The notes under the pieces were generated by a model, which did no database searches, was not told the DNA's origin, and saw only the letters and a list, made by a program, of their open reading frames with translations. 23,081 nt of DNA from an uncultured Oscillospiraceae bacterium (GTDB taxonomy: Bacteria > Bacillota_A > Clostridia > Oscillospirales > Oscillospiraceae), in the NCBI GenBank assembly GCA_934667865.1, contig CAKUMR010000002.1, positions 1 through 23,081 of the forward strand. Direction: 5' to 3'. Numbering within the stretch: the first letter of the stretch is position 1; each line of letters opens with the position of its first letter. Positions 15,987 through 22,582 of the stretch are shown piece after piece. Both the position numbers and the translations under genes were made by a program.

Positions 15987-16449
15987 CTGCAAACAGCTCC
16001 TTCACCTCGTCCTCGGATGGGTCGACCGCCCTCAGGAAGTTCTGCAGCGTATCCTCGCCGGGGTCATGCTGCAACGCCTTTACCTCTGCTGCCGCCTTTT
16101 CGATGCGCAGCTTCCGCTCCTTTGCCTCCAGCGGCGTTTCCGTCTGCTCCTGCAAAATCGACCGGATCTCATGCACCGCTTTCACACTTCCGGCTGCTGC
16201 GGCCTGAAACAGGCCGACCAGCATCAGCGTCTGGTTATCGTATTCTTCGAGAGGAATTCCAATCTCTGATAGTCGGGCATAATCCTCTTGACTTGTAACA
16301 GGCAAGTCAAGGATTGCCCGCATCGTCGCCTTCAGCGACTTCTTCCGCCGCCGCGACACGCCGGATGCCCGTCCGCCGGCTGCAGCGATTTTCTTCCGTT
16401 CCTCCGGCGTTCGCTCGGAGTTCGGGATAAGATTTTTTTCATTCGGCAT
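15970..16449 (-). CDS. terS: terminase small subunit
   Basis: This 159-residue protein starts MPNEKNLIPNSERTPEERKK at ATG 16449, with AGAGGTGG close upstream; the frame is open to 16482 without a better signal. The N-terminal NLIPNSERTPEE..KIAAAGGRASG pattern followed by a basic RRRKKSLKAT helix is typical of small terminases in Clostridia and Negativicutes phages, which recognise the packaging site. The C-terminal half is a charged helix that probably mediates oligomerisation, ending DEVKELFADEAEK. It is the first gene after the presumed late promoter and overlaps terL. Confidence 0.85.
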   Translation of the reverse strand: MPNEKNLIPNSERTPEERKKIAAAGGRASGVSRRRKKSLKATMRAILDLPVTSQEDYARLSEIGIPLEEYDNQTLMLVGLFQAAAAGSVKAVHEIRSILQEQTETPLEAKERKLRIEKAAAEVKALQHDPGEDTLQNFLRAVDPSEDEVKELFADEAEK

Positions 16450-16475
16450 GTCACCACCTCTCATTGGGACGCACA

Positions 16476-16504
16476 AAGGCACCGAGGAAATCCCTCAGTG
16501 CCTT
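16476..16504 (-). repeat. leader stem-loop before terS
   Basis: On the minus strand AAGGCACTGAGG pairs with CCTCGGTGCCTT, giving 12 bp with one G-U around a GATTT loop. The next bases read TGTGC, so there is no true U-run. It would form ~15 nt into the transcript from the promoter at 16526-16550. It could be a weak terminator, an antitermination target or a 5'-end stabiliser. Confidence 0.6.
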
Positions 16505-16525
16505 GTTGCAAAAATTCATGCTACC

Positions 16526-16550
16526 AGTATACCACGTCTTTTTGGAAAAA
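16526..16550 (-). promoter_or_regulatory. probable late promoter, extended -10 type
   Basis: The minus strand reads TGG TATACT (hexamer at 16531-16526), an extended -10 element. No TTGACA-like -35 box lies 16-18 bp upstream. Instead a TTTTTCCAAAAA element (16550-16539) occupies the approach. This fits an activator-dependent promoter fired by the ArpU-like protein encoded just upstream. It is the only clear promoter-like signal I found between regulator and packaging genes. Confidence 0.5.
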
Positions 16551-16573
16551 TCGTCTCCTGAAATTCTCCAATT

Positions 16574-17011
16574 TTAAGATTCGACCTTTCCGTACAATGC
16601 GACAGTAAAGTGCCGAAGTGCCTTATCCTTGCGCTTGTACACTCCAGCCTTTTCCACGCACAGCTCTCCGCACAGTCGATCGATGCTGCCTTTATGCGGA
16701 TTGATGTAAAAACGGTCAAGCACCAATCGCTCGTCCTCGGTCAGCGCTGTCAGCGCATGATCCACAATTTCAAGCCATGCCTTTGTGTCTGCAAACTGTT
16801 TTGCAAGCTCCTCGCGCAGGCAAATATTTGACAGCAGCATATCTTCTCTTATGTTGCCGCCACCGTGTACCGGCGTACCGTCAGCCGTCGCACTACGGAT
16901 TCGTCCGCAGTCCTCTTCCAAACGTTTGATCTCCATCGGCAGCGTAGTAAGGGCTGCCGTCCGTGCAGTGTATTCCCGCAGCTTGGCAATCGCTTCTAAA
17001 TCCCACCTCAT
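16574..17011 (-). CDS. ArpU/RinA-like late transcription regulator (sigma region 4-like HTH)
   Basis: This 145-residue protein starts at ATG 17011, which overlaps the previous stop as ATGA and has GGAGGAGGTGA 7 nt upstream; the longer frame to 17101 lacks such a signal. Residues 1-85 are helical and variable. Residues ~88-138 (ALTALTEDERLVLDRFYI, then SIDRLCGELCVEKAGVYKRKDKALRHF) form a sigma-70 region 4-like helix-turn-helix. Proteins of this type, just before terS in Bacillota phages, activate the packaging and structural operon. The promoter-like signal directly downstream is its likely target (inference). Confidence 0.8.
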   Translation of the reverse strand: MRWDLEAIAKLREYTARTAALTTLPMEIKRLEEDCGRIRSATADGTPVHGGGNIREDMLLSNICLREELAKQFADTKAWLEIVDHALTALTEDERLVLDRFYINPHKGSIDRLCGELCVEKAGVYKRKDKALRHFTVALYGKVES

Positions 17012-17538
17012 GTGTTGGTCACCTCCTCCGGACATTCCGGCAGCGGCATCCAGTGTGTAACCTCCGCGCATCCCCGATGAACAAAGTGGTCGATTGCCCA
17101 ATAGCCCTTGTCCACATTCCGCACGCCGTTTTTGCTCCGCGTCAGCACAAGCACTGCCTTTGGATCAGGTGGTATCTTCTCCGTTACCGGGATCCACCTT
17201 GGTATTTTTGCTTTCAGTTGCTCAATCAATTCAGCAGCGCAGGTCGTCATGGTGTGCAAACAGTACTCTTTGTCTCCAAGCGGACACTTCCAAAGCTGCG
17301 CTGCCCGCGCGTAAATCTCGGCATTGAGGCAGTCAACGGTGTAATTCATGAGAATTTCCCGTTTCTCGCGCTTGCCCTGCGCCTGCGGCATACCGGAAAG
17401 TTTTGCAAAGCGGTACAGATGCCGGAATTTCAGGAACAATATCTGATCCTGCGTCGGTAGCCCTTTCGGCATCTCAGCCTCATTAAAGGCGAGATCCTCT
17501 ATTTCATCGCAGTGCTGCTTCATCTCAGCCGGCGTCAT
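17008..17538 (-). CDS. phage protein with C-terminal DUF551 domain
   Basis: This 176-residue protein starts MTPAEMKQHCDEIEDLAF at ATG 17538, which overlaps the rusA stop as ATGA and has GGAGG 7 nt upstream. Residues ~1-105 are helical and of unknown function, with a patch of cysteines and histidine (WKCPLGDKEYCLHTMTTC). Residues ~114-170 (RWIPVTEKIPP..., ending VTHWMPLPECP) are a clear DUF551 domain, common in phages but with no known biochemical role. It lies between the resolvase and the late regulator, so it is probably expressed with the end of the early operon. Confidence 0.75.
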   Translation of the reverse strand: MTPAEMKQHCDEIEDLAFNEAEMPKGLPTQDQILFLKFRHLYRFAKLSGMPQAQGKREKREILMNYTVDCLNAEIYARAAQLWKCPLGDKEYCLHTMTTCAAELIEQLKAKIPRWIPVTEKIPPDPKAVLVLTRSKNGVRNVDKGYWAIDHFVHRGCAEVTHWMPLPECPEEVTNT

Positions 17539-17933
17539 GTCAGTTCCTCCAGATAAACGTAAATGCCCGGCGTCTTTGCCCAGAACTTTTCGACGATCTC
17601 CGAGGCCACGAGCGCATCGTCTTGCCAAAAGCCGAGCTGCGTCATAACATCCTTGAACAGCTTCTGAAGATTATCTGTGTCCGGCTTCGTCGTCCGGTAC
17701 TCTCCGTCGTAATGGTTGCCGAGGATCGGAAAGCACCACTTCACCATCAGCCGGACGCCGCAGGTCAGAGGGCGCTCCGGTCGATACGGTGCCAGATAAT
17801 CGTGGAGCTTCATCCGCGCTGCCTTCAACTCCTCCGGCTCATACACGACCGGTTTGCCCTTGACCACATGGATCTTCTTTTCCTGATGCGTGACCGTCGG
17901 CGGGATCATCGCAAGGAAGAAATTTTTGATCAT
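17535..17933 (-). CDS. rusA: RusA-family Holliday junction resolvase
   Basis: This 132-residue endonuclease resolves branched replication and recombination intermediates before packaging. Starting at ATG 17933 it reads MIKNFFLAMIPPTVTHQEKK, the normal RusA N-terminus. A TTG-initiated frame from 17969 would add 12 residues unlike the family. The catalytic region KPDTDNLQKLFKDVM...GFWQDDA holds Asp85 and Asp87 and the Asp105/106 pair, matching the metal-binding aspartates of RusA. The Shine-Dalgarno is weak (TTGGAA region), and no promoter was clear in the 5' gap, so expression probably depends on read-through from the primase-helicase gene. Confidence 0.92.
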   Translation of the reverse strand: MIKNFFLAMIPPTVTHQEKKIHVVKGKPVVYEPEELKAARMKLHDYLAPYRPERPLTCGVRLMVKWCFPILGNHYDGEYRTTKPDTDNLQKLFKDVMTQLGFWQDDALVASEIVEKFWAKTPGIYVYLEELT

Positions 17934-18013
17934 TTTCCAACATCTCACTTTCCGAACTTTTTCGTTCAAAGTTTTTTCGGCCTTGTCCTCGTCGTGTGCG
18001 TGTGGTGGGTATG

Positions 18014-18037
18014 GGGTGGGCGGAGCCTAGCCCACCC
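18014..18037. repeat. GC-rich inverted repeat
   Basis: GGGTGGGC and GCCCACCC form an 8-bp perfect stem around an 8-nt loop in the noncoding gap between the primase-helicase and rusA. No U-run follows on either strand, so it is unlikely to be an intrinsic terminator. It may be a structural element of the origin-like region. Confidence 0.55.
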
Positions 18038-18069
18038 ATCCCAACACCGCACGGGACGAACGCGTGAGT

Positions 18070-18086
18070 TCCCTACGTAGTAGGGA
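18070..18086. repeat. short palindrome CCCTAC-GTA-GTAGGG
   Basis: A perfect 7-bp inverted repeat (outer T-A pair plus CCCTAC/GTAGGG) with a 3-nt centre lies 8 bp from the tandem 35-bp repeats. It could be a protein-binding site or a small hairpin of the same control region. Confidence 0.5.
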
Positions 18087-18094
18087 CGTATTGC

Positions 18095-18199
18095 GTCACA
18101 TATGTGACGGATTGTGAGCCTTCTATACAGTCACACGCGTGACGGATTGTGAACTTTCTATACGGTCACACGCGTGACGGATTAGAATTTTTCTATTCC
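18095..18199. repeat. three tandem 35-bp iterons (candidate origin or operator)
   Basis: Three head-to-tail units begin at 18095, 18130 and 18165 with an exact 35-bp period. Each opens with GTCACA-xxxG-TGACGGATT, giving a TCAC/GTGA dyad (a perfect TCACATATGTGA in unit 1), and ends with a TTCTAT stretch. Units 1 and 2 match at 29 of 35 positions, and units 2 and 3 at 28 of 35. Unit 3 runs into the last codons of the primase-helicase gene. Period and dyad suggest cooperative binding of a dimeric protein, as at iteron origins. An operator array is the alternative. Confidence 0.8.
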
Positions 18200-20434
18200 A
18201 TCCCGCGCTGTGTCCTCAGCCTTTCGAACTTTTCCATCGTTCTTGTCAAGGCAAAATCCAAACTTTTGAACCCATTTTCGAATGGTGTTATCTTTGACTT
18301 CCTTGCCGATCCCCGCGTACCATTCGGACAGATCCTTCACCGTTGGCGCTTCTCCGGCGCAGCAATTTGCAACGGCGTCGGCGAATTCTTCTTCTTTGCT
18401 GCGGCGATCCAGCTCGGCGTTTTTGCGGCGGTTTCGGTTCGCCTTCTGCCACGGCGGCGCCATGCTGTCCGGCGCCATATCGCCCAGAATACCGGTATCG
18501 TCCAGCACATGAACCGGATAGCGGAACCACAGATTAACCGGTGGGAATTTCGGAAACTCACGCAGCGTACCTTCGATGCGCCACGCCGTCATCGCTCTGA
18601 CTGCCGCCTTTGCCTCGTCTGCGACTTTCTGCGCCGTCTCGAAACGCCACCGCGATACGTGTTCGCGAACGATCTCCTGCATGGCGTATGCGCTGCAAGC
18701 GTCGTCCTGCGAAACCTCGCCCATCAGGGTGGGCGCGTTCTCTTGGATCCACTTTAGGTAGGCCTGCGCAGTCGCCGTGTTTTCCCGCTGTTTGATGACT
18801 TCCTCGGTCAACTCCAACTCCACGATGTCCAACAGCGCATCCGGATCGCGGGCAAATACGCCGGAGCCGGACGCACGGTCCATCGACTTTTTGCCGCCCT
18901 GTGCACCCTTGGAATGATGGTGACAGTAGACCACGGCGCAGCCAAGCTCCGTGCAGACCTTGTCAAACTGATTGCAGAATGCCGCCATCTGATCGGCGCT
19001 GTTCTCATCGCCGGTGATGATCTTGTAGATCGGGTCGATCACCACGGCAATGTAATTCTGCTTTAACGCGCGCCGAACAAGTTTCGGTGCGAGCTTGTCC
19101 ATCGGCAGTGACTTGCCGCGCAGATTCCAAATGTCGATGTTGCCAAGGTGGTTCGGCGCCCAGCCCATCGCCTCGTAAACGTCCTTGAAACGGTGCAGAC
19201 AGCTTGCGCGATCCAGCTCCAGATTGACATATAGGACCCGCCCCTGCGTACACTGCCAATCCAGCCAGCGTTTTCCCTCGGCAATCGCGATGCAAAGCTC
19301 AATCAGCGCGAAGGACTTGCCCGCTTTGGACGGTCCGGCCAGCAGCATTTTGTGCCCCTGACGCAGAACATTCTCGATCAGACACGGCGCAAGCTGCGGC
19401 AGATCGTCCCACACGGACGCAAGGCTTTCCTGATCCGGAAGATCATCGTTGACGCTTTCCAGCCATTCCTTCCACTCATTCCAGCTCTCTTTGCCGATGT
19501 TGGTATCCACAAGAAACTGCTTGTTGCTGTTGCGGATAACACCCGGCATCCGCGACAGCCTGGACGGGTTCTTGTTCTGGGTATCGACCGGAAAACCGTT
19601 CTTCTTGAGTACATCGTAGAGATAGTCAACGCGCTTGCGGTACTCATCGTAAGTGGAAGCGTCGATATGTACGATCGCATGAAGGCTTTTCCCTCCGCTG
19701 TGAACCAGACAGGCAACCGGCAGCTCCAGTTCCCGAATGATCGCGTTTTGCTGCTCGATCGGCATTGTGTCGGATTCCACCAAGGCATAGCGGTAGTCTG
19801 TGACGTTCTCATTTTTGACACCCTTGCCATCCAGCGGATTGAAGCGGATCCATGCGCCGGCCTCCGGCTTATAGTCGCCGAGCACGGCGCCAATATCGTC
19901 CTTGCACTTGCTAAGCGCCTCGATAAGCTGCCCTGCGGTTCGGCTGTAATCACCCTTCGTGGGCAGGAACTTCTCCTCTTTTTGCCAACTCTCGGTAACA
20001 TAGCCGACCGTTTCCGCCGCTTCAAACAGCGTTTCAAGGTATTTGATCAACTGCGCTGCGGGATGCCATGCTTGCGGTGTTATAATCTCTTTGGATTCCA
20101 GCCACGACCGATCAATGATCGTCAGATCGTCGCTGATCTCATCCGTCCATCCGATCTCATGTCCACCGAAGCACGGCGACCATCCCTGCTCCTTCGCGAG
20201 CTGCACGATCGTGCCGCCCGTGACCGGCGTAGCGCTGCCCCGGAAGCTCTTCCACTTCCGCGCGCAATCTCCGGGGTGATAACGCGCACTGTCGCTGCGG
20301 GACCATTCGTCCCAAGCGCCGCAGTCATATCCCTCTGCCTTCAGTGCCATACCAACGTTTACCCAGTTCTGGTAATCCAGCACAGCAGGGTCAATATGCT
20401 GCAATATCTCCAGTAAATGTGCCTGCTGCTCCAT
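18182..20434 (-). CDS. primase-helicase: PriCT_2, AEP-like primase and RecA-fold ATPase domains
   Basis: This 750-residue replication protein starts at ATG 20434, with TTGGAG 8 nt upstream (an ATG at 20452 lacks one), and overlaps the helicase gene by 44 nt. Residues ~5-90 match PriCT_2 (DYQNWVNVGMALKAEG, GTIVQLAKEQGW). Residues ~215-302 resemble an archaeo-eukaryotic primase core: ALVESD acidic residues, SGGKSLH, then NPSRLSRMPGVIRN. Residues ~360-550 are a RepA/DnaB-like ATPase with Walker A GPSKAGKS (367-374), Walker B VVIDP (Asp467) and CHHHSKG. The last ~60 residues (PTVKDLSEWYAGIG..NTIRKWVQKFGF) look like a helix-turn-helix. It probably unwinds and primes phage DNA at the adjacent repeat array (inference). 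A 12-residue motif at ~92-103 recurs in the DUF669 protein. Confidence 0.88.
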   Translation of the reverse strand: MEQQAHLLEILQHIDPAVLDYQNWVNVGMALKAEGYDCGAWDEWSRSDSARYHPGDCARKWKSFRGSATPVTGGTIVQLAKEQGWSPCFGGHEIGWTDEISDDLTIIDRSWLESKEIITPQAWHPAAQLIKYLETLFEAAETVGYVTESWQKEEKFLPTKGDYSRTAGQLIEALSKCKDDIGAVLGDYKPEAGAWIRFNPLDGKGVKNENVTDYRYALVESDTMPIEQQNAIIRELELPVACLVHSGGKSLHAIVHIDASTYDEYRKRVDYLYDVLKKNGFPVDTQNKNPSRLSRMPGVIRNSNKQFLVDTNIGKESWNEWKEWLESVNDDLPDQESLASVWDDLPQLAPCLIENVLRQGHKMLLAGPSKAGKSFALIELCIAIAEGKRWLDWQCTQGRVLYVNLELDRASCLHRFKDVYEAMGWAPNHLGNIDIWNLRGKSLPMDKLAPKLVRRALKQNYIAVVIDPIYKIITGDENSADQMAAFCNQFDKVCTELGCAVVYCHHHSKGAQGGKKSMDRASGSGVFARDPDALLDIVELELTEEVIKQRENTATAQAYLKWIQENAPTLMGEVSQDDACSAYAMQEIVREHVSRWRFETAQKVADEAKAAVRAMTAWRIEGTLREFPKFPPVNLWFRYPVHVLDDTGILGDMAPDSMAPPWQKANRNRRKNAELDRRSKEEEFADAVANCCAGEAPTVKDLSEWYAGIGKEVKDNTIRKWVQKFGFCLDKNDGKVRKAEDTARDGIEKF

Positions 20435-22022
20435 CTGCCGTTCTCCAATCATAAGTCTTGGGATCTACCCCGCGAGGCACGCCCCTCCAACCTGTTGCTG
20501 CAATTCTTGCAATCATACGTTTTGCTGCATCAAATGTCCATTCTCCCACGTGCTCAAAGCCGAATTGTTCCAGTTTGCGGATCTGCTTAGGCGTGGATAA
20601 GCCAACCATATTGCGCTTGATGAGCTTGTCCAGCAGCAAAGTTGCTTTTCCGGCGTTCTCAATTTCATCGGGGAAAATGCCGAGTTTTTCCAGTGTGGAG
20701 ATCTGCTTCTTTGAGGGTGGACTCATCTCCCAGCCGAAGGACGGAATATAGTTTGACAAATCCTCCGACTGAATGGACATCTCGAACTGAAGCGGATCCA
20801 CCAACTTGCGCCGTTTGGAGCGCATCTCTGCCAGCTTTTTGGCAAGTGCTTCCTCCCGCTGCGCAACGACGTCCTCACTTGCCGTCTGCTTAGCTTTTTC
20901 AATATCGACGGGGCAGCCTGCCTCGGCGATGTTCTCGGTCATTTTTTCCGCGACCTCTGCGTTCTCACAGATCAGCGCCGCCGGATGGCAAAGCTCGTGT
21001 CGTCCCGTATGCCACAGGAAGTCAAGCAGGAGCAGATGATCCTTGCCCGGATAAAGCCGCGTCCCTCTGCCGACCATCTGGCAGTACAGGCTCCGAACCT
21101 TCGTCGGGCGCAGAACGACGATGCAATCGACGCTTGGATCGTCCCAACCCTCCGTCAACAGCATGGAGTTGCACAGAACGTTGTACTTTCCGTCTGCAAA
21201 ATCCCGTAAGACTTCGGCGCGGTCGGCGCTTTCACCGTTGACCTCCGCCGCGCAAAAGCCCGCTTCGTTCAAAATGTCGCGGAATTTCTGAGAAGTTTTG
21301 ACCAGCGGCAGGAATACGACGGTTTTCCGATTCATGCAGCGTGTTGTCATTTCTTCTGCGATGGAATACAGATACGGATCCAGAGCCGTGGCGAGATCTC
21401 CGAGCTTGAAGTCGCCGGATTGGGCGTTGACGGCGGAAATATCCATCCGCAAGGGGATGGTCTCTGCTTTGATAGGGGAGAGGTAGCCCTCATGGATCGC
21501 GCGCACGATTGTATACTCGTAGGCCAGAGAGTCGAAATATTGCCCCAGATTGCGCATATCACCGCGATCTGGCGTTGCAGTGACGCCCAGCACATTTGCG
21601 CCGTCAAAGCGCTGTAAAACCCGCTGATAGCCGTCTGAGAGGCAGTGATGCGCCTCGTCGACGATGATGGTGTTGAAGTAGTCGGGCGTGAATTGCTCCA
21701 GTCGTTTCGGACGTTGCAGAGATTGAACCGAGCCAACGACCACACGAAACCAGCTGCCGAGGCAGGTCTCTTCCGCCTTTTCCGTCGCGCTGCGCAGACC
21801 GGTTGCCTTGTAGAGCTTGTCCGCTGCCTGATCCAGTAGCTCACTGCGATGCGCCATGATCAGCACCCGCTGACCGGTGCGCACCAGATCCTCCGCCAGC
21901 TTGCAGAAAACGATCGTCTTGCCCGCGCCGGTCGGCAAGACCAGCAGCGTCCGGCGTTTGCCGGACTGCCACTGCTCTTGAATGGCCGCGATCGCCTCAC
22001 TTTGATAAGGCCGCAGCTCCAT
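20391..22022 (-). CDS. DEAD/DEAH-box SF2 helicase
   Basis: The 543-residue protein has all core SF2 motifs: PTGAGKT (30-36), VDEAHH (121-126), TATPDRGD (148-155), a second RecA-like domain with LLTEGWDDP (288-296) and QMVGRGTRLYPG (315-326). It belongs to the phage helicase group resembling the RadD/type I restriction helicase type and acts on DNA during replication. Residues ~375-410 are a charged coiled coil. The C-terminus holds two related units, SKKQISTLEKLGI (437-449) and TPKQIRKLEQFGF (477-489), similar to protein-binding repeats on other phage replication proteins. The start overlaps the DUF669 stop as TGATG, so translation is probably coupled; no strong Shine-Dalgarno was seen. Confidence 0.93.
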   Translation of the reverse strand: MELRPYQSEAIAAIQEQWQSGKRRTLLVLPTGAGKTIVFCKLAEDLVRTGQRVLIMAHRSELLDQAADKLYKATGLRSATEKAEETCLGSWFRVVVGSVQSLQRPKRLEQFTPDYFNTIIVDEAHHCLSDGYQRVLQRFDGANVLGVTATPDRGDMRNLGQYFDSLAYEYTIVRAIHEGYLSPIKAETIPLRMDISAVNAQSGDFKLGDLATALDPYLYSIAEEMTTRCMNRKTVVFLPLVKTSQKFRDILNEAGFCAAEVNGESADRAEVLRDFADGKYNVLCNSMLLTEGWDDPSVDCIVVLRPTKVRSLYCQMVGRGTRLYPGKDHLLLLDFLWHTGRHELCHPAALICENAEVAEKMTENIAEAGCPVDIEKAKQTASEDVVAQREEALAKKLAEMRSKRRKLVDPLQFEMSIQSEDLSNYIPSFGWEMSPPSKKQISTLEKLGIFPDEIENAGKATLLLDKLIKRNMVGLSTPKQIRKLEQFGFEHVGEWTFDAAKRMIARIAATGWRGVPRGVDPKTYDWRTADGAAGTFTGDIAAY

Positions 22023-22567
22023 CAGAACTTACCGCGCCATGCGTTTGCGGAAGGCCCCGACGGCAACGGCATGGTCGTTTGCACCGGTGCGGTCGGTGTC
22101 TGCGCGGCACTTCTCGCCCCGCCGAAAAATGCCGGATCGTAGTCGTAGAATTTATCGACGTCATTTACCTCGCCAGTTGTGCCATCTTTCTTTTCGAAGC
22201 TGCGCGGCTTGAAACGCGCGCGGCCCTGTGCACCGATCACATTGTTCCAACGCGGCGTAACCGCCTCGCCGGACTTCTTCTGTCCGATCGCGCGGAAGAA
22301 CTCGGAGAGCTTCCATTCCAGCGTAGACCACAAGATCAAGTCGTACTTGACCGATGCTGGGCCATCCGGCGTTTCCACGCCGAGGGTCAGGCTTGCCTTG
22401 TTGCACGCGGGGATCTTTGCGCTGCCGGGGAACCGTCCGCGCTCAAAGCCGGTAACGGTAAAGTTGTAGTCGCCCTCCTCCAACAGAATAAACTGACCGC
22501 CGTCGTTGCTGATCTCGTCCTCCCAACCGATTTCGTGGGCTGCATTCTGATTGTTGTAGTTATCCAT
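22022..22567 (-). CDS. DUF669 replication-associated protein
   Basis: This 181-residue protein matches the DUF669 pattern: an N-terminal LLEEGDYNFTVTGFERGRFPG segment, then SLTLGV, an aromatic WSTLEWKLSEFFRAIGQKKSG core, and a basic GQGRARFKPRSFEKKDG region. The end is a low-complexity, proline-rich tail. DUF669 proteins sit beside recombination ATPases and helicases in Bacillota phages and are often proposed to be ssDNA-binding or accessory, but their activity is not established. Residues 11-22 (HEIGWEDEISND) are nearly identical to a segment of the primase-helicase. The ribosome binding site GAGGAGGAG is 5-6 nt from the ATG. Confidence 0.85.
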   Translation of the reverse strand: MDNYNNQNAAHEIGWEDEISNDGGQFILLEEGDYNFTVTGFERGRFPGSAKIPACNKASLTLGVETPDGPASVKYDLILWSTLEWKLSEFFRAIGQKKSGEAVTPRWNNVIGAQGRARFKPRSFEKKDGTTGEVNDVDKFYDYDPAFFGGARSAAQTPTAPVQTTMPLPSGPSANAWRGKF

Positions 22568-22582
22568 CGTTATCTCCTCCTC

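Noticed and set aside
15180..16298. 372-codon plus-strand frame opposite the terminase genes
   Set aside because: Arg/Pro/His-rich translation typical of antisense shadow frames; both terminase genes on the other strand have strong motifs.
17839..18039. 66-codon minus-strand frame before rusA (contains MLENDQKFL)
   Set aside because: It overlaps the rusA N-terminus in another frame and has no recognisable protein pattern; RusA family similarity supports the other frame.
18095..18199. Short CRISPR array
   Set aside because: Units are contiguous 35-bp repeats with no unique spacers and no cas genes; iteron or operator is the better explanation.
19352..20416. 354-codon plus-strand frame opposite the primase-helicase
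   Set aside because: It overlaps a gene with well-defined domains on the minus strand, and no domain pattern was seen in the plus-strand translation.
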